Below are positions 1-6,928 of a stretch of 64,000 bases of DNA, piece by piece. The first letter of the stretch is position 1. Each line of letters opens with the position of its first letter. A program made the translations under genes and the position numbers. Origin of the DNA: Lachnospiraceae bacterium (GTDB taxonomy: Bacteria > Bacillota > Clostridia > Lachnospirales > Lachnospiraceae); contig JAETTM010000003.1 of NCBI GenBank assembly GCA_021769135.1, positions 62,001 through 126,000 on the forward strand, given 5' to 3'. The notes beneath the pieces were generated by a model, which was not told the origin of the DNA, searched no databases, and worked only from the letters and a program-made list of their open reading frames with translations.

Positions 1-606
1 CGCGCTTTTTACCGACACTTTTTCATTGCTGTCGGTATATAGGGAAAAAGCCGCCGTCTGCATGCTTTGCCAATTATAATTCAAGGTTTTCGTATCGATA
101 GGCTTTGCTTTTTTTACCACTACAAACGGAAGCCCAAATAAATTCGCCAGGGAAGAATTCTGATAGCCGTTCTCCACCATGCGGATATGGGGTACCGATT
201 CCCCCGTCATGTGGAAAGCGGTCAGCTGTATCCCAAAGCTGTAATCCTTGATACGGTTAAAAACTGCGGCGGCTATTTGTTCCGCCGTATCGCCATAGGT
301 TCTCCCAGGGAACTGGCTGTTGATGTCTTCCCCTTCCACCCCAAAGAAATTAGTTCCAATATTCATGGAATAGCTGTTGACCACCGGGATTACCATCACT
401 TCCCTGCCCGAACAGATGCATCCGTTGGATTCCAGCTCCTTTAGCGTCTTTACCAGCTGAGAACAAATATACATCTGCTGTACGCCTTTTCCCCGCATGG
501 GCCCTATGATACATGCAGACTGCTCCCCTTTGCCGAAATGATATCCTTTCACCGACATGTCTTCCCTATACGGTGTGGAAAGCGTATAAATATCCTCCGC
601 GAACAT
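1..606 (-). CDS. Aspartoacylase/succinylglutamate desuccinylase-like protein without zinc ligands (3' part outside window)
   Basis: The reading frame starts with ATG at 606 and stays open to base 1, giving 202 codons without a stop, so the C-terminus is outside the window. It follows the stop codon of the upstream gene directly (TAA then ATG), and its ribosome binding site GGAGGGGGAG lies inside that gene. The protein aligns by eye with the upstream M14/AstE-AspA protein: MRGKGVQ (residues 37-43) sits where the neighbour has IHGDELE, and DINSQFPG matches DMNRMFPG. The zinc ligands His and Glu of HxxE are therefore replaced by Arg38 and Gly41, and the third ligand His by a residue near Thr129. 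It is probably a catalytically dead paralogue or partner subunit. A shifted alignment placing His132 as a ligand cannot be excluded. Confidence 0.75.
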   Translation of the reverse strand, partial: MFAEDIYTLSTPYREDMSVKGYHFGKGEQSACIIGPMRGKGVQQMYICSQLVKTLKELESNGCICSGREVMVIPVVNSYSMNIGTNFFGVEGEDINSQFPGRTYGDTAEQIAAAVFNRIKDYSFGIQLTAFHMTGESVPHIRMVENGYQNSSLANLFGLPFVVVKKAKPIDTKTLNYNWQSMQTAAFSLYTDSNEKVSVKSA

Positions 607-1557
607 TTACTCCCCCTCCTTTGTCTTTATGTCCGTCAATATCCTGGCTAACAGCGCTCCTTTGCTCACCATGGGATACTCTCTTAACGTAAATACGAGC
701 CCGTCCTTCTTGGCAACAATTTCCCTTTCCACCTTTCCTTCCACAGGTGTTATAATTTCCCCGATTTTATCCCCTTTTTTCACAAAATGGCTATGCTCAA
801 TGGCAGGAATGAACACCCCGCTGCAATCCGCCCGTATAAACTCCACCTCTCCATCTGTGGAAAGCACCGGATACTGAATATGCTTCGGCCTTTCTTTCCA
901 GATGCCCAATTCATACAGGAGATTAAAAATCCCTTCCGCCACCTGCCTGCCGTAGCTGCGGTTTACCCGCATGCCAAGCCCCATCTCCACTACCAGCGTA
1001 GGTACCCCCATGGAATTCATGGCATGGGCCAATGTGGCCTCATGCACGGTTTCTGTGGCATTGGTCCATATCATATCCACATTCATATGCCTGGCATAAG
1101 AAATCAGCTTTTCGGAAAATTCTTCACAGAGCCGTACCTGGGGTATTTCTTTTACAAACCGGTTGCTGGCATGGACATCAATGCACAAGTCGGCCCCTGC
1201 CAAATCCTGGACAATAGCGGCAGCCACCCTTTCAAAAGAGGTTCCATTTTCGTCTCCCGGAAACATACGATTCATATCCATATCCAATTTGGGTATCATA
1301 CGGTTCGCTACCGTTATCCCCACCGGGTTCAATGCCGGATATACATCCACCACTCCATTCAGGAGCTCCGGCCTTTCTTTTATCCGCCTTACCATCTCGT
1401 AGCAGACATACTGCCCTTCCAGTTCATCCCCGTGGATTCCCGTTACAATAGCGACCTTTTTCCCCTTTCCATGGCCCCCTGTACCTTCCAGCCGGTTCTT
1501 TTTAATTACTAAATTTTCCCCTGTGGACAAGCCTATAGAAAATACAGTTTTCACCAT
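607..1557 (-). CDS. Succinylglutamate desuccinylase/aspartoacylase (M14) family metal-dependent hydrolase
   Basis: 316 residues. The family removes acyl groups from N-acyl amino acids or cleaves C-terminal residues with a catalytic zinc. The expected ligands are visible: His42 and Glu45 in GIHGDELEG, and His129 in IDVHASN. Glu191 in VEMGLG sits where the general base is expected. The last 80 residues (FIRADCSGVFIPAIEHS onward) look like the beta-barrel, biotin-carrier-like C-terminal domain of AstE/AspA proteins. The gene lies 98 bases after a TetR regulator and its stop abuts the start of a degenerate paralogue, so the two proteins are probably co-translated. The substrate cannot be told from the sequence: no arginine-succinyltransferase pathway genes are nearby, so an AstE role is unlikely. 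Confidence 0.85.
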   Translation of the reverse strand: MVKTVFSIGLSTGENLVIKKNRLEGTGGHGKGKKVAIVTGIHGDELEGQYVCYEMVRRIKERPELLNGVVDVYPALNPVGITVANRMIPKLDMDMNRMFPGDENGTSFERVAAAIVQDLAGADLCIDVHASNRFVKEIPQVRLCEEFSEKLISYARHMNVDMIWTNATETVHEATLAHAMNSMGVPTLVVEMGLGMRVNRSYGRQVAEGIFNLLYELGIWKERPKHIQYPVLSTDGEVEFIRADCSGVFIPAIEHSHFVKKGDKIGEIITPVEGKVEREIVAKKDGLVFTLREYPMVSKGALLARILTDIKTKEGE

Positions 1558-1655
1558 AACCGTTTCCTCCTCATGTCAACGCGTACTTTTCCATGCTGAT
1601 TCGGATGTTAAAAGCCTTGGCCATGGAGGCGCTTGGCATTCGAATCCCAACGCCC

Positions 1656-2243
1656 CTACTCTTCCTCAATTACAAGCCCCTGCATAATATACAGCACTTC
1701 CCGGTCTACCATTTCTTCCGTAATACCCCTCGTCTGAGAAGCGATTTTCAGCCCCTCCAGCACATACATAATATTCCGTGCCGCGCCCTTTGCATCTTCA
1801 CAATAAAATTCCCCCACTTCGATGCCCGCCTCTATCAGCTTCTCAATAATTTTTACGGCGGCATCGAACTGCTGCTTTAACGGATTTTCCTTTTTGGGAA
1901 CTTCCTTCTCAAAATAATATTCGTAGACAGCTTTCGTTAAGCTGTTCTTCTTCAACAGCATTTCCCTTTTCTGTTCTTTCAAAAAGAGGGCGAGAATATC
2001 GGAAGGCGAAGCGTCCTCCCTAACCTTCCCCGCAAACACGTCATCCGCTTCCTCCGCCTCCATCTTCAACACGTCCATAAACAACTCTTCCGTACTGGAA
2101 AAATATAAATACAGGCCGCCCCTGCTTATTCCGCATGCATCCACGATATCTTTCATCGTCACGTCCTTGTATCCTTTTTGCACAAATACCCCTCTTGCTG
2201 TTTCTACAATATATTTTCTCTTTTGCGCCGACTTCTCACCCAT
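1656..2243 (-). CDS. TetR/AcrR family transcriptional regulator
   Basis: 195 residues. The N-terminal 50 residues form a typical TetR helix-turn-helix: an AR..F...GY..VTMKDIVDACG core followed by SRGGLYLYFSSTEELF. The rest is the variable ligand-binding and dimerisation domain and gives no hint of the ligand. It reads toward the two M14-family genes and is the nearest candidate regulator for them. The 98-base gap that follows (1558-1655) has no convincing terminator, so read-through transcription is possible. Start chosen at ATG 2243, giving the usual short N-terminal tail before the helix-turn-helix. Confidence 0.9.
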   Translation of the reverse strand: MGEKSAQKRKYIVETARGVFVQKGYKDVTMKDIVDACGISRGGLYLYFSSTEELFMDVLKMEAEEADDVFAGKVREDASPSDILALFLKEQKREMLLKKNSLTKAVYEYYFEKEVPKKENPLKQQFDAAVKIIEKLIEAGIEVGEFYCEDAKGAARNIMYVLEGLKIASQTRGITEEMVDREVLYIMQGLVIEEE

Positions 2244-2283
2244 CTATGTAACCCCTTGCTCTTAACCCCATATCCGGCCAAAC

Positions 2284-2778
2284 TCATCTTTGAAACCACA
2301 TTTTACCCGCCGCAGTCGCATGCATAGGCTTATCCCAATACTCCAGTATCTCTTTCATCTTAAGAATCACTTTCAATATGGATCCGTTGCTCACGCCCTC
2401 CGACCAGATTTTCCCTTTTGTCATCCCCCCCAAAATATATTTTGACAAAATCCCTTTTAGGATATCCCATTCCTGCAAGGTGGCCTGCTCAATCAGCTTA
2501 TGCTCGTCTTCCACGGTCCGTATTCTTTTCCTCGTGTATATATACACATAATTCCTGTCCAGCAGCTGCGTCCGCTTTACATCCTGCACCAGGCTCATCA
2601 ATGTGCTGTCATATACGGGGAAAGATATAGAATGGTCTTTAATCCCATTCTCCTGATAAAACTTTGAAACATCCCCTCCCGCCTTCGACTCCAGCCAAGG
2701 GATATAACGTATCAGCCGTTCCACGTCGGGCCGGTAACCATTTGCAACCTCCTGCATATAAAGCATATCTTTTTCCAT
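2284..2778 (-). CDS. Conserved hypothetical protein, DUF6508-like
   Basis: 164 residues from the ATG at 2778, which has GAGG five bases upstream; an upstream ATG at 2832 would add 18 residues without a good ribosome binding site. The protein is soluble and shows LIRYIPWLESKAGG, then SFPVYDSTLMSLV, then EWDILKGILSKYILGGMTKG and a C-terminal KMKEILEYW. This pattern matches my memory of the uncharacterised DUF6508 family, common in Lachnospiraceae; the match was not checked by a search. No function is known. It is divergent from the cyclic-nucleotide-binding-domain gene that starts at 3065. Confidence 0.75.
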   Translation of the reverse strand: MEKDMLYMQEVANGYRPDVERLIRYIPWLESKAGGDVSKFYQENGIKDHSISFPVYDSTLMSLVQDVKRTQLLDRNYVYIYTRKRIRTVEDEHKLIEQATLQEWDILKGILSKYILGGMTKGKIWSEGVSNGSILKVILKMKEILEYWDKPMHATAAGKMWFQR

Positions 2779-2970
2779 AAATTCCTCATTTCTGCGCTGC
2801 TTTTCCAACCCCGGTTTGCCGGAATTGCCCAATTTTATCGAAACCGTCCGAATTTACCGGACAATACATGTAAAACATATAAACAACTTTGTGCCGGACA
2901 GCGCGCAGGCACAAACCGCCAGAACCAATACATAAAGTATAGCATAAAATGAAAAAATGTACAGCAACAC

Positions 2971-3000
2971 TTGAAAAAGCTTTTAGAATGGCTTTATAAT
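2971..3000 (+). promoter_or_regulatory. Sigma-A promoter for the CNBD protein gene
   Basis: TTGAAA at 2971-2976 and TATAAT at 2995-3000 are separated by 18 bases. Transcription would start near 3007 and leave a leader of about 58 bases before the AGGAGG site at 3057-3062. The rest of the 286-base gap between the divergent genes (2779-2970) shows no other clear structure. Confidence 0.75.
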
Positions 3001-3064
3001 AAACTTAATTCGGTTTACCCAATAACAGGTGCCGTATATTATAATTTTACCATTTTAGGAGGAT

Positions 3065-5338
3065 ATGATGGCAAAAGAAATAGAAGCCGGAACGGTTATA
3101 TGCCAAAACGGGCAAACGGCCGATTCCATTTACTTAATTATGAGCGGAACAGTCCGCGTCACCTATTCATCGGGGGAATTCTTTCTGGAAAAGGGCGATA
3201 TTATCGGCCTATGCGAAGTTTACCGTGAAAAATATCATTTTTCTTACACTGCATTGGACGATGTTACCATTGCTTCTTTCCCTTATCAAATAGATTCCCT
3301 GACCGCTTTGTTTGACAGGAAACCGGAATTTGCCCAGTATGCGGCAAAATCCTGCTTTAAACAGCTGAAAAGCCTTTTGGAAATCTATGAACTTATCAAA
3401 TACGACTGCAGCGTCCTTTATCAATATGTCGAGGACTGCCATGACGACTATTGCAGCTTATGCAATCGCCATAATATTGTCCCCCGACAGCTGGAGCAGC
3501 TGGAAACGCTTAAGCCTTTGGAGTGCGAAGAAGATATCCCCCAGTGGCTGGGCAGTTATTATGAAAATATGGTTGCCGTCCTCAAACAGGTGCTTCCTGG
3601 CTGTACCATATCTTTCCATAATTTTATCAACGGCCTTCTGATGAAAACGTGCCAGGATATTTCCAGCGTCATTTCCCTCTGCCATTCCATGAACCAGTAC
3701 AAAGCGGACATCGCCCAGATAATAATGAACAAAGACCGTCTGGATTTATTTGATTTGTACACTTCCCTGCTCTTCCGCCTGCAACCGGAAGAAGATGACT
3801 TTACCGCTGTCACTGCGGCCATCAGCCGGATGATGATCCATCTGGAAGATATCCGCTCTATTGACCAGGAGCTTTATGGAAGCAGGGTGCAGGAATATAA
3901 AAATAAGCTGGCCATTATTGAAGAAAAGGGGCTGGATGCCTTGTCGGAATCCTCTGCTGCTATGCTGGAAGCAGAACAGCTCCGGGGTTCCATACATACG
4001 ATTCTGGATTATTCGGGATGCGAGAAGGACATTTGCAATGACTTCCGCCAATATATCGAGGAATGGAAAGCCCAGCCGGATAAAAGCGGAACTGATGACC
4101 ATAGCCGCAAGCTCCGCCTTAGCATAAGCAAATTATTTTATAAGATTTACGCAGCCGCTTTTGAAAGAAGCCTTCAGGATGACAATATACCCATTATTTT
4201 AAAGATGTTTTTCCTGTTCGGCTATGTGGATGAAGAATTGGCCGGAATGGAAAATGCTTCCTACCTCAGCACGCTTGCAGGAAATTTCCCCTCTTCCCCC
4301 GAGCAGCATGTATACACGGTTTACGAATGGATGAAAGCCATCTACAACGGGGAAAAGGAACCCAGCAGGAATGAATTCGATGCCGATTTCCCCGCTTATG
4401 TCCACGAGCTGAAAACCTCCGGCAAAATCACTGCTCAAATGGAAAAGGAAATGGCGGACGACAACAGGGAAAAATTGTTGTTTGAACTGAACAACATGTT
4501 CCCTCTGGTCAATAAAATGACCTTTGGCCGCATTTCCGCTTTTTGCCCTGTCTTCTCTGAGCACAATATATTGAAGGATTTGGGAAAGAGCCTTGTGACA
4601 GCCCAGAAAATCACGGAAGCTTTGGACGGAATACGTGCGGTAGACTTCGGGGCATTTTACCGGGAAACCCTCTATACCAACCCTGACATAGGCATCCAAC
4701 GGGAATATTTAAATGTAGAGGTGCTTCCCGACATCATCCTCATGCCCAACATGGGGAACCGCGGCGTTATGTGGCAGGAAATCGAAGGAAGACGCCGTAC
4801 CACACCGTCCCGCATGATGGTTTCCATTTTCCTCACAGAGGACTTAAATGCAATCATCACCCGGCTCACCGGCGAATTCCGCTGGGAAATGTGCCGCAGA
4901 ATACAAGGCCCCAGATGGAATGTTTCTTCTGAGCCCTCCCTTACAAGCGAATATTTCGATTATATCCAATTTTACAAAAAGAATCATGACCTTACAGCAG
5001 ACGCCAAGGAAAAAATCAAGTCCGCCATGCAAAAAGCCAAAAACAGCTATAAGGAAATGTTTATCGGCGACTACATTACATGGATACTATATGAGGGAGC
5101 CGGCTCCCCCCGCCTGAATAAAATAGCCAGGGCCATCATTTCCACATATTGTCCATTCGCCAAGGAAATCCGGACTCGGCTGGGCAGCAACCCGATGTAC
5201 AAGGAAATTCTGGAAAAATACGAGTTAAAGACTTCCCAGAAGCTCCATCACATGGACACTTTATGCCAAAAGTTGGAAAAAGGAGGCATTTCCCTCCCCG
5301 ACGAATTGCTCGCCCAGAAAAAATTCCTGGAAAGCTAG
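3065..5338 (+). CDS. Large protein with N-terminal cyclic-nucleotide-binding-like domain
   Basis: 757 residues. AGGAGG at 3057-3062 precedes two adjacent ATGs; the second (3068) has the better five-base spacing. Residues 1 to about 95 look like a Crp/cNMP-binding beta-roll: an EIEAGTVICQNGQTADSIYLI opening (first 20 residues considered), then MSGTVRV, then FLEKGDIIGL. I do not see the usual DNA-binding helix-turn-helix after it. Residues 100-757 are a long, mostly helical, charged region that I do not recognise, with three cysteines near residues 123-138 (DCHDDYCSLC). There is no signal peptide or membrane segment. It is transcribed alone from its own promoter. It could be a cytosolic sensor whose effector part is undescribed; whether it still binds a nucleotide is unknown. 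Confidence 0.8.
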   Translation: MMAKEIEAGTVICQNGQTADSIYLIMSGTVRVTYSSGEFFLEKGDIIGLCEVYREKYHFSYTALDDVTIASFPYQIDSLTALFDRKPEFAQYAAKSCFKQLKSLLEIYELIKYDCSVLYQYVEDCHDDYCSLCNRHNIVPRQLEQLETLKPLECEEDIPQWLGSYYENMVAVLKQVLPGCTISFHNFINGLLMKTCQDISSVISLCHSMNQYKADIAQIIMNKDRLDLFDLYTSLLFRLQPEEDDFTAVTAAISRMMIHLEDIRSIDQELYGSRVQEYKNKLAIIEEKGLDALSESSAAMLEAEQLRGSIHTILDYSGCEKDICNDFRQYIEEWKAQPDKSGTDDHSRKLRLSISKLFYKIYAAAFERSLQDDNIPIILKMFFLFGYVDEELAGMENASYLSTLAGNFPSSPEQHVYTVYEWMKAIYNGEKEPSRNEFDADFPAYVHELKTSGKITAQMEKEMADDNREKLLFELNNMFPLVNKMTFGRISAFCPVFSEHNILKDLGKSLVTAQKITEALDGIRAVDFGAFYRETLYTNPDIGIQREYLNVEVLPDIILMPNMGNRGVMWQEIEGRRRTTPSRMMVSIFLTEDLNAIITRLTGEFRWEMCRRIQGPRWNVSSEPSLTSEYFDYIQFYKKNHDLTADAKEKIKSAMQKAKNSYKEMFIGDYITWILYEGAGSPRLNKIARAIISTYCPFAKEIRTRLGSNPMYKEILEKYELKTSQKLHHMDTLCQKLEKGGISLPDELLAQKKFLES

Positions 5339-5481
5339 TACGGCAATTGTAATTGCACGGCTTCATTTTTGCCTGAATCTTCGTCTGCTTAACAAGGATG
5401 CATTTATAAAGAAAAAATTAATTTTGTTTAAGAAATGCTTATTTTTCAGCAAATACTATTTTCATGGCAACGTAAAAAGCG

Positions 5482-5556
5482 TATACTCCATAATAACTTG
5501 CGGCTAATGCAATAACTTGTTGCTTATAAAAACCTACGGTTTATTATGGAGTATAT
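5482..5556. repeat. Perfect 15-bp inverted repeat with structured loop
   Basis: TATACTCCATAATAA at 5482-5496 is perfectly complementary to 5541-5555; a G-T pair adds one more position, and TTTTT follows. The 44-base loop holds two near-copies of AATAACTTG(CG/TT)GC (5493-5505 and 5511-5523), and GCAA/TTGC can form an inner hairpin. It lies in the 248-base gap between the CNBD gene and the VanZ-like gene, about 30 bases before the latter. The T tract would suit a terminator on the plus strand, but the stem is A+T rich and the loop long, so a leader regulatory structure is equally possible. Confidence 0.55.
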
Positions 5557-5586
5557 TTTTGTAAATTTGCAGACAATGAGAAAGGT

Positions 5587-6135
5587 ATGGTTATCACTAT
5601 GAAATATATACTATTATTCATCAAAAAAACATTGCGGTTTGTCCTCAAACCGCTTTCTTTCCTTCCTGCCATTTTGGTCATGTACATGATTTTTCGGCTT
5701 TCCGCCCAGGACGGCGTAACCAGCAGCCAGCTCAGCCTCAAGGTCAGCCAGAAAATAGTTGTGACTGCGGACAAAATCCTGGAGAAAGACCTTTCAGACG
5801 AACAGATTAAACACTATGTGAACCGGATTCACTATTATGTCCGAAAATTGGGCCATATTACGGAATACTTTATTTTAGCGGTATCCATTGCATTCCCCCT
5901 CTACGTCTACGGGCTTAGGGGCATTCCCCTTATGCTGGTGGCCGGCTTGTTCTGCGTAGGTTTCGCCGCTTTTGATGAATACCATCAATCCTTCGTAAGG
6001 GGCAGGGGGCCTTCCAAAAGGGATGTGGCCATTGACAGCATTGGGATTTTCATCGGGATTGTCCTTGTGCGAATCGTGGGATGGACAGGAAGAATGACCA
6101 TATTCCGCCCTCTTTCCAATCATAGGGGGAGGTAA
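5587..6135 (+). CDS. VanZ-like family membrane protein
   Basis: 182 residues with three to four membrane segments (about residues 22-38, 95-113, 117-135 and 153-170). The VanZ signature is clear: RKLGHITEYFILA near residue 89, then FDEYHQSFVRGRGPSKRDVAIDSIG near residues 132-156, read here as FDEYHQ, FVRGRGPS and DVAIDSIG. VanZ proteins are integral membrane proteins; VanZ itself gives low-level teicoplanin resistance, but most homologues have no known role and nothing here points to glycopeptide resistance. Start at 5587 follows GAGAAAGG; a second ATG at 5599 is possible. Confidence 0.85.
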   Translation: MVITMKYILLFIKKTLRFVLKPLSFLPAILVMYMIFRLSAQDGVTSSQLSLKVSQKIVVTADKILEKDLSDEQIKHYVNRIHYYVRKLGHITEYFILAVSIAFPLYVYGLRGIPLMLVAGLFCVGFAAFDEYHQSFVRGRGPSKRDVAIDSIGIFIGIVLVRIVGWTGRMTIFRPLSNHRGR

Positions 6136-6159
6136 AGCAGATAAAATTTTTTTTAATAC

Positions 6160-6188
6160 TTGCCATCCTCCCCGCATTATGCTATAAT
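6160..6188 (+). promoter_or_regulatory. Promoter for tRNA-Trp (and possibly lspA)
   Basis: TTGCCA at 6160-6165 and TATAAT at 6183-6188 with a 17-base spacer. The transcript would start near 6195, about 60 bases before the mature tRNA. The leader carries a small hairpin around 6208-6235 (GCAAA...TTTGC), as often seen in precursor tRNA. Confidence 0.7.
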
Positions 6189-6256
6189 AATTTTCGGCGG
6201 TTAAGAACTGCAAACAAATTTCGTTTGTAAAATTTGCAAGCAGAATCTTCTTAGTT

Positions 6257-6327
6257 AGGGGCATAGTTCAAAGGTAGAACAGTGGTCTCCAAAACCATCG
6301 ATGTGGGTTCGATTCCTACTGCCCCTG
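6257..6327 (+). tRNA. tRNA-Trp (anticodon CCA)
   Basis: 71 bases with a complete cloverleaf. The acceptor stem AGGGGCA (6257-6263) pairs with TGCCCCT (6320-6326), discriminator G6327. The anticodon arm GTGGT/ACCAT (6282-6286 with 6294-6298) encloses CTCCAAA, with anticodon CCA at 6289-6291. The T loop GGTTCGATTCC is typical. The 3' CCA is not encoded. Confidence 0.97.
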
Positions 6328-6336
6328 TTTTATGAC

Positions 6337-6373
6337 AAGGCACTGATAAATTGATTTTGTCAGTGCCTTTTTT
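6337..6373 (+). terminator. Rho-independent terminator after tRNA-Trp
   Basis: AAGGCACTGA (6337-6346) pairs perfectly with TCAGTGCCTT (6360-6369) around a 13-base loop and is followed by a run of T to 6373. It lies between the tRNA and lspA, so it ends the tRNA transcript and may reduce read-through into lspA. Confidence 0.85.
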
Positions 6374-6398
6374 ATCTATTTGTAAAGGAGAACAACCC

Positions 6399-6911
6399 AT
6401 GAAAAATACAGGAAAAAAAATAATCCCTTTTGCCATAGCTATACTGCTTATTTTCATCGACCAGGCCGTCAAATCCCTTGCGGTCAGCCATTTAAAAGGC
6501 AGGCCCGACTACCCTCTCCTTGCGGGCATCCTGGAATTCTCCTATCTGGAAAATACAGGGGCCGCTTTCAGTTCTTTTATGGGTAAACAAGGTTTTCTCA
6601 TTACATTGACTGTTTGTGCCATGTTATTTCTTATTATAAAATATATTCAGATTCCCAAACGGGAAACCTGCCGTTATTTCCCCATGAAATCTGCCCTTAT
6701 CCTTATTATCAGCGGGGGCATCGGGAACCTCATCGACAGGCTTTGCAATGGATACGTAGTCGATTTTATATACTTCGTACCCATTGATTTCCCGAAATTC
6801 AATATTGCGGACTGCTATGTTTGTATTGGGATGGCATTTTTCGCTTTCCTGTGTTTCTTTTACTATAAAGATGAAGAACTGGATTTCCTGTTTACTTTCA
6901 GGACAAAATAA
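6399..6911 (+). CDS. lspA: Lipoprotein signal peptidase (signal peptidase II)
   Basis: 170 residues from the ATG at 6399, which has AAAGGAG eight bases upstream. LspA is the membrane aspartic protease that cuts the signal peptide from diacylglyceryl-modified prolipoproteins. Four membrane segments are visible. The family motifs are present: IDQAVK near residue 20, LENTGAAFS near residue 50, GGIGNLIDRL with the first catalytic Asp, and FNIADCYVCIG with the second catalytic Asp. Two putative substrates in this window (the TPR lipoprotein at 32-33 kb and PotD) carry lipoboxes. It is convergent with the ABC exporter, with only 17 bases between the stops. Confidence 0.95.
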   Translation: MKNTGKKIIPFAIAILLIFIDQAVKSLAVSHLKGRPDYPLLAGILEFSYLENTGAAFSSFMGKQGFLITLTVCAMLFLIIKYIQIPKRETCRYFPMKSALILIISGGIGNLIDRLCNGYVVDFIYFVPIDFPKFNIADCYVCIGMAFFAFLCFFYYKDEELDFLFTFRTK

Positions 6912-6928
6912 TTTCTTAGTTTAGGCAT

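Noticed and set aside
607-1557. Assignment of the M14 protein as arginine-catabolic AstE
   Set aside because: No ast pathway genes are present, and the family covers many substrates.
6251-6472. Minus-strand open frame with a GAVGIEPTS-like peptide
   Set aside because: It is the reverse translation of tRNA-Trp and the adjacent terminator, a frequent false ORF.
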